From: Hondaea fermentalgiana
Taxonomy: Eukaryota > Sar > Bigyra > Thraustochytrida > Thraustochytriidae
Length of the DNA stretch: 64,000 bases
NCBI GenBank assembly: GCA_014084085.1
Contig: NPFB01000015.1
Location: 202,534-266,533 of the forward strand
Direction of reading: 5' to 3'
The position numbers were made by a program, and so were the translations under genes. Below, piece after piece: positions 28,396-37,614 of this stretch. Every line of letters starts with the position of its first letter. Position 1 is the first letter of the stretch. Under the pieces are notes generated by a model that was not told where the DNA came from, ran no database searches, and was given only the letters and a program-made list of their open reading frames with translations.

Positions 28396-30078
28396 ATGAG
28401 CACGGCAACGACCCACGCGGGCGCGCAGGATGGCGGCGGCGGTGGCGCCGACGCCAGCGCCGCCGCTGATAGCGCCAGCGCGTCGGCAGGCGCCAGCAAC
28501 GGGGCGGCGCCGGTCGCAGAGGCCAGACAGGGCGCTGTCGAGGGCGTCATCAAGCCGCCGCCCGACCTGAGGCTTCTCGTGGACAAGACCGCAGAGCACG
28601 TGGCGATGCGGGGCAAAGCCTTTGAAGAAAGCATTCGCAGCAAGATGAAGGGCAAGCCAAAGTTTGACTTTCTCAAGCCGGGACATCCGTACTATCGCTA
28701 CTATGCGGAAAAGGTCGACGAACTCTCGCTCAAGGAGCACCTTCGCGTGACCAAAGAGGCCAAGGCCAAGACACCAGAGCAGCAAGAGGAAACCAAATCA
28801 CCCTCGAAAGAGGGAAAACAGATTGACGAGGCCTCATCGCATTCATCGCAAAAGGAGCAAGAAAGCAAAACCGAGAAAGCATCCAAGAGCGAAGTGATCG
28901 AGCGCGCGGCCAAGATCGACGCCACGGCCGGCGCGGTCCGCAAACGTCGCACGCGCGCTCCTCCCCCGCTACAGTTTACCGTGGCTCATCCTATCGACAC
29001 AGAGCCAGCGGCCACGATTGATCTCGTCAAGCTGACTGCCAAGTATGCGGCCGTGCTCGGCGACTCGTTCGTGAGCAAAGTTGGCGCGCGAGAACAGCAC
29101 AACCCCGAATTCTCCTTTTTGAAAGCGAGCGACCGAGTGCACGGCTACTTTAAGGAGATGACTGCCATGTACAGTAAGATCCTCGACTGGCAGGAAACCG
29201 TGCGGGTCGCGACTGGGGACTTTAAGGATCCCATGTCTGTTTTGGATCGCGCTGTCCACCGGGTCGAGTGGGAATCTGACCAAGCGCTTCGCGAACGCGA
29301 AGCCAAAGCACAAGAGCGCGAGGAATTTGTTGCTTTTAATCAAATCGACTGGCACGATTTCGTTCTGGTGGAGACAATCTCTTTTGACGATAAAGCGCCT
29401 TCACCAGCTCCGGGCGCGCAAACGACTGCGGATGCCCCAACTGCATCCAACGCTGCGAGTGGACTCACGGCGACAAGCAAAGGCCCGGATCCTGGGAAGA
29501 AGCCCGCGCAAGCTGCTGACGCAGGCTCTGACTCTGACTCTGACGTGGACATGGACATGGACGACAGCGACGACGAGGAGGGGCCGATCCGTGTACGTAC
29601 AGACTACCAGGCGCAAGTTCGGGCCCAGGCCGTCAAGGACACCAAGCTCGCTCTCCCTGACGGCAGACAAATGGATGCCAATGATGTGAACGAGCACATG
29701 CGCAAAGAGCTGATTGATCCCAAATGGAAGGAACAGAAGGAGCGCTTTCTTGAGAAACAAAAGGTCCAAGCCTTTGCAGAGCAAGACATTAGTCGTAATC
29801 TTGGGAGAATGGCCGCTCACAGACCTGACGTCTTCTCCACGGATGAGGGAGCTGCAAAGCGCGCGCGCGATGAGGACGAGGCTGCCCAGGCAAAGGGCGC
29901 TTCTTTGACCTGGGACGGCACCGTGAGCTCTGCCGCTGCTGTCACGGCAGAAGCACAGCGTCGCAAACAAGAGGCCCGTGGTCGTCGTGACGATGATGCG
30001 GCGCCGCAAATCAATTACTCTGTTGGCCCGGCACAGGCGCCTCCCAGCAAGCGAAGCAAACAGTCAAAGTCTCACTAA
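28396..30078 (+). CDS. SF3A1: Splicing factor 3A subunit 1 (SF3A1/PRP21)
   Basis: 560 residues. The ATG at 28396 follows in-frame leader codons without family similarity. An Ala/Gly-rich N-terminus precedes two SURP (SWAP) modules at ~58-107 (GKPKFDFLKPGHPYYRYYAEKV) and ~210-262 (NPEFSFLKASDRVHGYFKEM). The PRP21-type segment lies at ~350-480, including an acidic patch and WKEQKERFLEKQKV. SF3A1 is part of the SF3a complex that with SF3b forms mature U2 snRNP at the branch point. The human protein ends in a ubiquitin-like domain; none is visible here, so the protein resembles the shorter yeast Prp21 form in that respect. Its presence implies an active spliceosome although neighbouring genes lack visible introns. 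Convergent with the JmjC gene. Confidence 0.93.
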   Translation: MSTATTHAGAQDGGGGGADASAAADSASASAGASNGAAPVAEARQGAVEGVIKPPPDLRLLVDKTAEHVAMRGKAFEESIRSKMKGKPKFDFLKPGHPYYRYYAEKVDELSLKEHLRVTKEAKAKTPEQQEETKSPSKEGKQIDEASSHSSQKEQESKTEKASKSEVIERAAKIDATAGAVRKRRTRAPPPLQFTVAHPIDTEPAATIDLVKLTAKYAAVLGDSFVSKVGAREQHNPEFSFLKASDRVHGYFKEMTAMYSKILDWQETVRVATGDFKDPMSVLDRAVHRVEWESDQALREREAKAQEREEFVAFNQIDWHDFVLVETISFDDKAPSPAPGAQTTADAPTASNAASGLTATSKGPDPGKKPAQAADAGSDSDSDVDMDMDDSDDEEGPIRVRTDYQAQVRAQAVKDTKLALPDGRQMDANDVNEHMRKELIDPKWKEQKERFLEKQKVQAFAEQDISRNLGRMAAHRPDVFSTDEGAAKRARDEDEAAQAKGASLTWDGTVSSAAAVTAEAQRRKQEARGRRDDDAAPQINYSVGPAQAPPSKRSKQSKSH

Positions 30079-30560
30079 AAGTAAAGAACGGCCCCAAGGT
30101 CTGCACAACGCAGCATTTACTGCCAATTCGTGCGCGGCTCTCCTCGTGGACGAAAGAGAGCAAAGATTCGATGGTGCGCCTGCCCTGCTCAACAATAGGA
30201 ATGCTTTGCTTTGCTTTGCTTTGCTTATTGGGCTCAAAGAACTGAGATGGGCCAAGCTGGCTGGCGGCGTTGCCAATCATACGAGGAGCAAAAAACCCGC
30301 AAACGACGAAGAAGTGAGCGAGTAGAAAGAAACGAATGAATGATAGACACAGTCAATTGACACAAAACATTTATCTTTCGAGTTGAGCCGCGACGAGTTT
30401 GGTGGCTCTTTCAAGCTAATACACAGACTGATGGAAGGATCGATGCCGCGGGCTGCTGCTCTGAGCAGCGCACTTTTTGGAGATTGTCTTCCATTCGCTG
30501 GTCGAGCGTCCTTTTTGTCAGTCGTTGGGGTGGATCTTTCAGTGTCTCCTGACTTTCGTT
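30079..30560. other. Convergent 3' intergenic region with (TTTGC)n repeat
   Basis: 482 bp between the stops of the SF3A1 and JmjC genes. It contains about five TTTGC pentamers at 30200-30226. No gene seen. Confidence 0.6.
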
Positions 30561-32006
30561 TTAAAAAGGAGGCTGGGGCATGAAGGCCGCTGCCGTGTCC
30601 TTTCCATGGACCCAGTAGTTGACCATGACGGAGGATCCCATGTTCTGCACATGATGGAACCAGCCCGCGGGAAGGTAGAGAAGCTCACCAGGCTTGATGT
30701 CGACGATCATTTTGTTGTAATGCGAAGAGGACACTCCAGGGGCATTCGGGTCCGCAGGGTCGCCGTAGCAAAGACCCTTGTTCCGGCCAACGCAGCGCGG
30801 CTTGAGCAACTGAAAGTCCGAGGGCGGCGCAATGGTGAAGCGCTTGGTGCCGGCAATCATCGCGACAATGTTGTCACAGCAGTCCGAGTGCGAGGCCGTA
30901 CCAGACACACCGTTACCCATCCAGAGGCTACCGCGCTGCATCCAGCGGCGGGGGAAGAGGGGCGGAGGGCGAATGCCAAGCTTTTGCAGCGCATGCGGCT
31001 TGATCTTCATGTTACGTGGGAGGTTGCGGAGGCCCTTCTTCTTGACAAGCGTCGCGTTGGCGCGCAAGGCCGCGAGACCTGGGCCAAGATCGACCTCGCC
31101 ATCAAAGCGAGCGTTGGGCCGGTACTGCGCAAAGGTCTCAGTGGTCACATCATGGCCATCGAAGGGAAACATCTCGTTGAGTTCCTCAAAAGTGAAGGCG
31201 CGGCCCGTGTAACCAGACTTGCGCATGTTGTCCATGCGAAAGAGCACAGGCTGACCGAACTTGCGAAAGCGCGCGCGAAAGTTCTGTTCATTGAGCTGGA
31301 TGCTACGCTTGAGCACGGGAACGAAGCGTTTGATTGGGTTTGCGCGGTACAGACGAGCGTACTCTTGCACGCCCCACCACTCGTTCTGCTTGGGCGCGAG
31401 GTCGGGGACAACGACGTCAGCGCTTGCAGCGTACTCGGCGTAGTTCTCAAAGATGTCCGAGTCCTTCATGCTCGTGAGATCGTGGAAAGGCTCGAGATAC
31501 AGGTCAGCGACCTCGGCAGCTGCCGACTCGTCGGCGCGCTCGTCCTCCTCCCGTTCAGCCTCCTCCTCAGCGGTTTCCTCGGCAAGGTTGGGGTTGACAT
31601 CACCGGGAGAGGGATCTCCATTCTCAACGCGACGGCTAAAGTGCTCGTTGCCGTTCTCGCTGGTAATCTCGAAGCCGTCGTTGCCAACGGCCGGAAGAGT
31701 GGTCCCGCCACTGCCAGTCATCGTCGGAGCTGCGCGGCTGTTGCCACTTCCGGCGACAACAACGTCCTGCTTGCCATGCGCTGCGTAGCCGAACATGAAC
31801 GATGCCGAGACGAGCATGAGAACCACCACGTACATGAACCACCGCGACTGCTTGACGGCATCTACCTGGTGCATGACGCGCTCCATGACCGGCGCGTTCC
31901 GCGCGCGGCCGCTCAAAAGGCCTGTCTGGCCATCCTCGGTGGGCGAGGGGGCCCTCGAGTACGGCAGACTGCCGCTGCTGCTGCTGTGCTTGCGCGCCTT
32001 CATCAT
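30561..32006 (-). CDS. Membrane-anchored JmjC/cupin-8 Fe(II)/2OG oxygenase
   Basis: 481 residues. A short Ser-rich N-terminal tail precedes one transmembrane helix at ~56-78 (WFMYVVVLMLVSASFMFGYAA), giving a type II topology with the catalytic part in the lumen or outside. After an acidic linker the C-terminal ~280 residues form a JmjC/cupin-8 domain with the iron facial triad visible: H373-S-D375 (GTASHSDCCDN) and H451 (PAGWFHHV). The family uses Fe(II), O2 and 2-oxoglutarate to hydroxylate proteins or RNA; membrane-anchored or luminal members are a minority among mostly nuclear and cytosolic ones. The substrate cannot be read from sequence. It is divergent from the prolyl 4-hydroxylase gene, another membrane-anchored 2OG oxygenase, across a 1.6-kb shared upstream region. 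Two Met codons in tandem mark the start (32006 and 32003). Confidence 0.9.
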   Translation of the reverse strand: MMKARKHSSSSGSLPYSRAPSPTEDGQTGLLSGRARNAPVMERVMHQVDAVKQSRWFMYVVVLMLVSASFMFGYAAHGKQDVVVAGSGNSRAAPTMTGSGGTTLPAVGNDGFEITSENGNEHFSRRVENGDPSPGDVNPNLAEETAEEEAEREEDERADESAAAEVADLYLEPFHDLTSMKDSDIFENYAEYAASADVVVPDLAPKQNEWWGVQEYARLYRANPIKRFVPVLKRSIQLNEQNFRARFRKFGQPVLFRMDNMRKSGYTGRAFTFEELNEMFPFDGHDVTTETFAQYRPNARFDGEVDLGPGLAALRANATLVKKKGLRNLPRNMKIKPHALQKLGIRPPPLFPRRWMQRGSLWMGNGVSGTASHSDCCDNIVAMIAGTKRFTIAPPSDFQLLKPRCVGRNKGLCYGDPADPNAPGVSSSHYNKMIVDIKPGELLYLPAGWFHHVQNMGSSVMVNYWVHGKDTAAAFMPQPPF

Positions 32007-32347
32007 CTTTGCCCTTTTGCTGCTGGCCGCTGCTTGGACCGATTATCCTTTGCTTTGGCAATCTTGCGCGCGTTCAGGTTTTGCTTTCGGCCTTTGGGAG
32101 ATTGGCCTTCCAGGGCTTTGCTTGCGCCGCACTGCTGCTTGTTTTGCTCTACTGTGGCTTCTTTTAAAGGGTGCTCGGCTCGAGTCACGGGCCCGCCAAA
32201 GGCTACCAGGCACGCGTGCAGTGCCACCGTCGTCCGCGTCACGGTTACGTTGCTAGCTCCGTGCGCACTCGTCTCCCAGCCGTGGCCGTGGAAAAGGCAT
32301 CTATCTTCATGTTTGGCGGGGTGGTCGATCAATCATCAGGGTTCGGT

Positions 32348-32374
32348 CGGCCGGCCGGCCGGCCGGCCGGCCGG
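32348..32374. repeat. (GGCC)n palindromic repeat
   Basis: Six to seven CGGC/GGCC tetramers in a row. Each unit is its own reverse complement, so the tract can fold on either strand. Confidence 0.9.
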
Positions 32375-33085
32375 TTAGCCAGTCGCCCTGGCAGCAACTG
32401 GGTCGGGGTCGGTTGATGCGCCTCGCTCGGGCCGCCATCTTGGACGTCATGGCCTCAGCCTGGCCGGCTCCGGACGTCTCGTCACCGGTCACGGCCGTCC
32501 TGGTGCGGCGGACGCGGGAGGCGGCGGCCACTACAGTGTAGCTGGGAAAAAAAGGAGGAGACTCGTCCTCATCCCATCATGTTGGGGCCGGCCCCACACC
32601 TGGTACCGCTCGGTTCCAGACTCTTTTCCTGCCCTCTTTTGCGTCTTTCACCGATAGGCATCGATCTGGATGGCAAGGAGCAAGAACGAGACTCTTTGCG
32701 CCTCCAGCTTCTTCGCTGGGAGTTCCGCGCGAAGCGTCCTCACGGAACGTCCCGCACGGGGCCCCTTTTGGACCCCGCAACGATGCAACTGTGGCGCGTG
32801 CATTCTAGATCCCAAGCAGCGCGCTCGGTCCCACACCATGCCCACATGTCCCCACGCTCTCGGCACGGAAGCGTCCGGGACGCTTCACCTGCGAGGCGGC
32901 CGGAGCCGGTCTTGGCTGGCCGCGTGCCGCCATTTCCCTCGCACGCGTCCTGCGATCGATCACTGGTGTCGTGGCCGGCCGCTGCCGGAGGGAGCCGGCC
33001 GGCCTCCCTCGGCGAGATCGTTCGTGCCGCCATCACCGCGGCACGACGCCCTTCGCGGTGGGGACGCCTCGATCGACCGTAGAAA

Positions 33086-33100
33086 GGGAGGGAGGGAGGG
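33086..33100 (+). other. G-quadruplex motif, four GGG tracts with single-A loops
   Basis: GGGAGGGAGGGAGGG, 523 bp upstream of the prolyl 4-hydroxylase ATG and on its coding strand. Confidence 0.85.
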
Positions 33101-33622
33101 CCCCACACGTACGAACGGATACATTCGTCCCTCTTGTCTCGCTTCAAGGGATCGGCCCGACGGCCAAAAGGGCGGGCTTGGAGGCGTTTATCTATCTGGC
33201 TGCTGGCCGACCATCGAAGAGGCGCTGCGAAGACTTCTTTCGCTGCTCAGCAGTGGCAGCCAGCTGTAGGTCAACACAAACAGTGGCCATGGTGGCCGGC
33301 GCACGCAGTTAAGGACGGTCGCCACGCGGACGCCGCCGCGCCGGCCGCGAGAAGGCTTGCGGAAGCAGCCCCATGGCGCGACCCTGCCTCGAAGTCCGTC
33401 CGCCGCTGGGAGGCGGAGAAGTCGGTAGATAGGCGCAAGAGGGGACACTACTCACCACTGGCACGTGTATAAGCTCAGTCGATACGTGCGGCAACGACCA
33501 GAACCGCATTGACCAATTTGGGAGGAAGAGCGTCCAGAGTGACGCGGCAGCCAGCTGGCACGTGTGGACGCAGACGAGACATCTTGTAAACGTGTAAAGC
33601 CAGAAAACTTGATACCATCAAA

Positions 33623-35272
33623 ATGCAGACCCTTGCCGGAGCGGCGGTGCTATCTTGTGAGCAGGAGAAAGCCAAGCGCACATGTGACGATGAAGAAGAC
33701 GAGGCGCTGAAAGAACTGCAAGAGATGAGCAAGGCGTGGCTTACAAGCACACTCACACGGCTAGCGACCGTCGCCGCGTCAGTTCTCATCCTCGTCGTAG
33801 CGATCGCTATCGGCATGAGCGAGGAGATCCAAAATGATCTGAAAAATATCGCACGTGAAGTGCCGTTGCCTCGTACTTTGGCAAGCTACGACCAGCACCA
33901 CGCAGAGCAAGACGATCAAGTAAAGTTCCCGGTAGACTTTACTGTGCATTTTAATGGCGATGGCCTCGGCGACGGCATGTCTGCGTCCTCGCGAGACTGG
34001 ACGGGCATCGATCCGCTCATCCGCGCCGCCTGCGATGAAATGGAGGAAGTCCTTGAGTTCGCGTCCTATGACAATGAAACAATGGCTCGCATCTGCGAGC
34101 CGACTCGAGGCGCTCGTCTCTTTACACCCGGGGGCAAGCGAGTCCGCTCTTTTGCAGATGTTCCGGCCAACGGAACGCGCATCTATCTCGTGCCCCAAGG
34201 TCTGCAGTTTGTCTTTCCTCTTGGCAAAGTTGGCACTGAGATTGTAGCCACCAATGTGGTCTCACCGCTTGCAGACAAAGTCGTCAAGCTGCGGCAATTG
34301 ACCGAGTCTCCGCGGGTGTTCAGTTTGGAAAACTTTATCTCCGACGAGGAGATTGACGCGATTTTAAAGCACAATGCTGATCTCGTCAAACCTAGCGAGG
34401 TTGGGTTCTCTGGCTGGAGAGACTCTACACGGACAAGTAGCACGGCCTGGGATATGCACTCGTCGGCCTCACGCGCCGTGCGAAGACGTAGCTTTGACTT
34501 GCTCGGCATGGACTTCGACAATGACATGGCCGATGCCCTCCAGGTACTCCGGTACAATCTCAGCGAGTGGTACAAGCCTCATCTGGACTCCTTTGACAAA
34601 AAGGCGTACGATGGAACCGTCCCCAAGGTCGAAAACGGGACAAACCGATTTGCTACAATCTTTCTTTACCTTTCTGACGTCGAAGAAGGCGGGCATACGG
34701 TTTTTCCTCTTTCGACGACGCATGAGGGCTACAATGGCGAGAAAATTGTACATGACGGAACCGTGCGGTCACCGGGATACATTGCCGATAAAGACGCGCG
34801 CTGGGCGTGCAACACTTCCTCGACTGCATTGCGGTCCGGTACTCGCCGTGGCTCCGCGCTTCTCTTTTACAGTCAGACTGCGGATGGCGAGATTGATCCT
34901 TACAGCTTGCACGGCGGCTGTCCTGTTGTCAAGGGCATCAAGTACTCTGCCAACGTCTGGGTCTGGAATCGACCAAAGCCGTCAAAGTCTGACGCCAAGG
35001 ACGCTGGGGCAAGGCCTGCGCCCGATCTTAACTCGATTCAAATGCATTTCCACAACCGTCGCGCAGGAAAGGTCAACTTGTTCTGGGACGATGGGACGGA
35101 AGACATGATTTTCCAGGCTGAAATCCTTCCCGGGGAGATGCAGAGCATGACGACGTACCATGGTCACAGCTTTGTGGTGCGAGACGCGGATTCCAAGGAG
35201 ACTTTGCACGCTTTTACAGCAAATGACAAGCTTCACAAGGGGAAGCAGCACGTGGAGGCCATCGAGGCGTGA
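33623..35272 (+). CDS. Membrane prolyl 4-hydroxylase with C-terminal pVHL-beta-like domain
   Basis: 549 residues. One transmembrane helix at ~41-67 follows a short charged cytosolic tail (type II). A prolyl 4-hydroxylase catalytic domain lies at ~230-455: H320-L-D322 (YKPHLDSFD), distal H430 (YSLHGGCP) and K440 ten residues later, matching the HxD...Hx10K iron and 2-oxoglutarate ligands of collagen-type P4Hs. Residues ~474-535 are not part of P4H and resemble the beta domain of pVHL: MHFHNRRAGKVNLFWDDG, then LPGEMQSMTTYHGHSFVVRDAD (pVHL has a CNRSP...VWLNFDG...SYRGHLWLFRDA pattern). The Trp and His of the pVHL hydroxyproline pocket are kept; its Tyr, Ser and second Trp positions are Phe, Thr and Phe. 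If the similarity is real, this enzyme carries its own hydroxyproline reader. Likely ER/Golgi luminal, acting on secreted or wall proteins. Confidence 0.92.
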   Translation: MQTLAGAAVLSCEQEKAKRTCDDEEDEALKELQEMSKAWLTSTLTRLATVAASVLILVVAIAIGMSEEIQNDLKNIAREVPLPRTLASYDQHHAEQDDQVKFPVDFTVHFNGDGLGDGMSASSRDWTGIDPLIRAACDEMEEVLEFASYDNETMARICEPTRGARLFTPGGKRVRSFADVPANGTRIYLVPQGLQFVFPLGKVGTEIVATNVVSPLADKVVKLRQLTESPRVFSLENFISDEEIDAILKHNADLVKPSEVGFSGWRDSTRTSSTAWDMHSSASRAVRRRSFDLLGMDFDNDMADALQVLRYNLSEWYKPHLDSFDKKAYDGTVPKVENGTNRFATIFLYLSDVEEGGHTVFPLSTTHEGYNGEKIVHDGTVRSPGYIADKDARWACNTSSTALRSGTRRGSALLFYSQTADGEIDPYSLHGGCPVVKGIKYSANVWVWNRPKPSKSDAKDAGARPAPDLNSIQMHFHNRRAGKVNLFWDDGTEDMIFQAEILPGEMQSMTTYHGHSFVVRDADSKETLHAFTANDKLHKGKQHVEAIEA

Positions 35273-35458
35273 TTGAAAACTTCTCTGTATCTGAGTTGTG
35301 TTATATACTTTTTGCCAGGCAAATCTCTGGCGCTATCTGCAGCTGCTAGCTTCTCTCTTGCTTCTGTGAAGAAGGTGGTGATTGGCACGTCGAATTACTT
35401 TCAAAATTGATCTTTATATCGAATACACTTTTCTCTCCCTTTTCATTTCTTGCCTCGT

Positions 35459-35950
35459 CTACTTGGCAAAGTTGGTCCAAGACTTGCGGACGACTTCTCG
35501 GTTAATGTCCTTGCCCAAGTTCTGTGCCGTCTTTTTTCGGAGCGTGCTCATCGTGGCGGCGCACTTGCCATTGTCGCCAAAGGGGAACCAGCAAAGAACA
35601 ATGTTGAGAAGTGGAGCCAGCGGGATGGTGAGAGGAAGGAATCCTGTGCTGCCGTCGACGACTTTGAGCGTCGTGGAATCCTGAGACTCAGACACGACCT
35701 CAATGGTGATTTGGTCGAGCCACTTGAGCTTGGTGGTCAAATAGTCCACGGTGAGCTTCTTCTCCTCACGCTTTGCCGGCTCATACTCCTCGAGCTCGCT
35801 GGCTGCCTTCCAGATCGCCTCGAGCGTCTCCTTGGCACTGGCTGCGACCACCCACGTTTGCTCCTCGGAGTGCAGATTGCGCACGCCCGGCAGCACCAGA
35901 GCCGGCCGCAGCTTCGTCTGAATGCTCCGCTGCCACGCGATGAAGCCCAT
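35459..35950 (-). CDS. Small conserved-looking protein of unknown function
   Basis: 163 residues with balanced composition and a clear alternation of predicted strands and helices, unlike shadow frames. There is one hydrophobic stretch at ~105-125 (FLPLTIPLAPLLNIVLCWF) and a basic C-terminus. The middle (LDQITIEVVSESQDSTTLKVVDGS) weakly recalls DUF1499-type proteins, but I would not assign it. The ATG at 35950 abuts a CTT microsatellite that would lie in the 5' UTR. Convergent with the prolyl 4-hydroxylase gene (186 bp between stops), fitting the local alternating pattern. Confidence 0.65.
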   Translation of the reverse strand: MGFIAWQRSIQTKLRPALVLPGVRNLHSEEQTWVVAASAKETLEAIWKAASELEEYEPAKREEKKLTVDYLTTKLKWLDQITIEVVSESQDSTTLKVVDGSTGFLPLTIPLAPLLNIVLCWFPFGDNGKCAATMSTLRKKTAQNLGKDINREVVRKSWTNFAK

Positions 35951-35975
35951 CTTCTTCTTCTTCTTCTTCTTCTTC
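35951..35975 (+). repeat. (CTT)n microsatellite next to a start codon
   Basis: Eight CTT triplets directly upstream of the minus-strand ATG at 35950, so GAA repeats would end the 5' UTR. Confidence 0.88.
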
Positions 35976-36579
35976 TACTTCGTCTCCTTCTCCTCTTCCG
36001 TCCGCTTCGCCGAGTCCTTGTCTCCGAGTCGCTCGTCCGTGTTGGCGTTCTGCCTGCGCTTACTCGCAAGCTCTGCGACACTGATGTGGACGGTGAGGTA
36101 AGTAACAGTACGTAGTAGGCCTAATACTACTGAAGCATACGTGAGCACCCACCCCTGCTTTTCACTTTATACCTTCGTCGTCACCAGCACCGACTGCGAC
36201 CTCGGCCTCGGCGCTGGCTCTGGCGGCCGTCAGCGTGCGTGCTGCTGCTGCGCATGGACACGTAAACCTCCACTGCGGCTCGCGGCTCGGAGGTCGACGC
36301 GGACGCCGCGCGAGAGTGGCTGCGCCGCTGCGTGCCGCGCGGAATTCTCAACCAAACCCTTGGACTCCTCACCGTCAGTCACTGACAGTCAAGGCGTGCT
36401 ACGAACAGAGAATCGTGAGAGCTTTGGGACTGTTGAGAACTTTGGCGACTCTTGAGAGGTTTGAGATCTTTTCGAATGACTAGTATTTTAGGAACTTTGA
36501 GAACTCTTCGTAGTAATAACGAGGAAGGGATGCAGCCGAGTTGCGTTCAGAAGAATAGCAAGGTAGTATACTTTGCAGC

Positions 36580-36583
36580 TCGC

Positions 36584-36616
<33 letters not shown>

Positions 36617-36618
36617 GA
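36580..36618 (+). repeat. (AAGC)n microsatellite
   Basis: About nine AAGC units, the last few imperfect (AAGCGAGC). A similar array occurs at 41270-41323, so the motif recurs in intergenic DNA here. Confidence 0.9.
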
Positions 36619-37614
36619 GCATGTGGCGACAAGGGGTTAATTTATGAAGCGTATACATACATGAATTGATCATCATGCATTGCGATTTTCTACAACATCG
36701 ATCGTGCTGGACTACTCGTTGGCTTCGTGTGGGCCATGAAGCAGAAAAAGACAAAGGAAAGAAGAGCCACAATTAGAAAAGCAGCCACCTCGAGGAAAAA
36801 AGGGAATGGTGAATCCATGCTGCAACGGACGTATGTGTACCCGGGACAGCATTCTCATGCGTATTCCCCCAAAATGCGTTGCGCGAGGGACATTCTCGAT
36901 GAGCAACAAAACCACCCCAAAAGCAAACAGACACGGGAAAGGAGGGGGGCGGGGGATTCAATTGGATCGCAACCAGAGTTACCGCTGGTCTCTATCGAAA
37001 GATGCATCCCATGAAAGAACTAGAAACTACAAATGAATGTCTGCCAACCCAGGGCGGACAGTTGCGATCGGTACAATGGTCGGCGTGTGTTGCCTTTGCC
37101 GCTCCAAGAAAGAGATACCTCGGTTGGTCAGCAACCCGCCGACCCTGACTTTGCCATTCTCCCCTTTTATAGCAGCCTTGGCTGCCCTACTGTTATTGGT
37201 TTCCGCTTCCTCTTCACGCGTCCTTTTTATTCCTTTACAAGCCCCTCATTGGCATCGCTCCACATTGGCATCGCGCCACATCACGCGACTCGCTGCTGGT
37301 GAGAGGTCAAGACAATACATTGCAGGCTTTTGCTAAATCTGATCCGTGAAGGGTGACAGCCGCAATCGGGCGGACCACCGGGACCAATCTTCAAGCTCAG
37401 ACCCCAGGTTTTCCAGTACCGAAAATGCTGGCAGCTTCTTCCTGTGGATGCCAATGTCTAATACCCTAGAAGCTGACAAAGCAACCAAGGTCGGCAAGAT
37501 GTGGAGCCTTTGGGTTCGCCCCCGAAACTAGAGTATTAACGCAAAGTCCCCGGCCCGGAACGGAATCCACTCGAGTCGGTAACAGTTCTTCAACAACATT
37601 ATCGCCCCCCTGCC

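Larger units (their letters stand above)
32007..33622. promoter_or_regulatory. Shared upstream region of two 2OG-oxygenase genes
   Basis: 1.6 kb of GC-rich DNA between divergent starts. It contains a (GGCC)n tract (32348-32374), a perfect four-tract G-quadruplex motif (33086-33100) and several shorter GGCCGG runs near 32975-33005. No convincing gene. Presumed to hold the promoters of both oxygenase genes. Confidence 0.5.
35951..37614. promoter_or_regulatory. Divergent intergenic region with microsatellites
   Basis: 1.66 kb. It contains a CTT array (35951-35975), an AAGC tetranucleotide array (36580-36618) and several short low-complexity stretches. Short frames here lack domains. Presumed promoters for the flanking divergent genes. 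Confidence 0.5.

Noticed and set aside
30477..32378. 633-codon plus-strand open frame
   Set aside because: Antisense to the JmjC oxygenase gene, which has intact catalytic motifs; the plus-strand translation has none.
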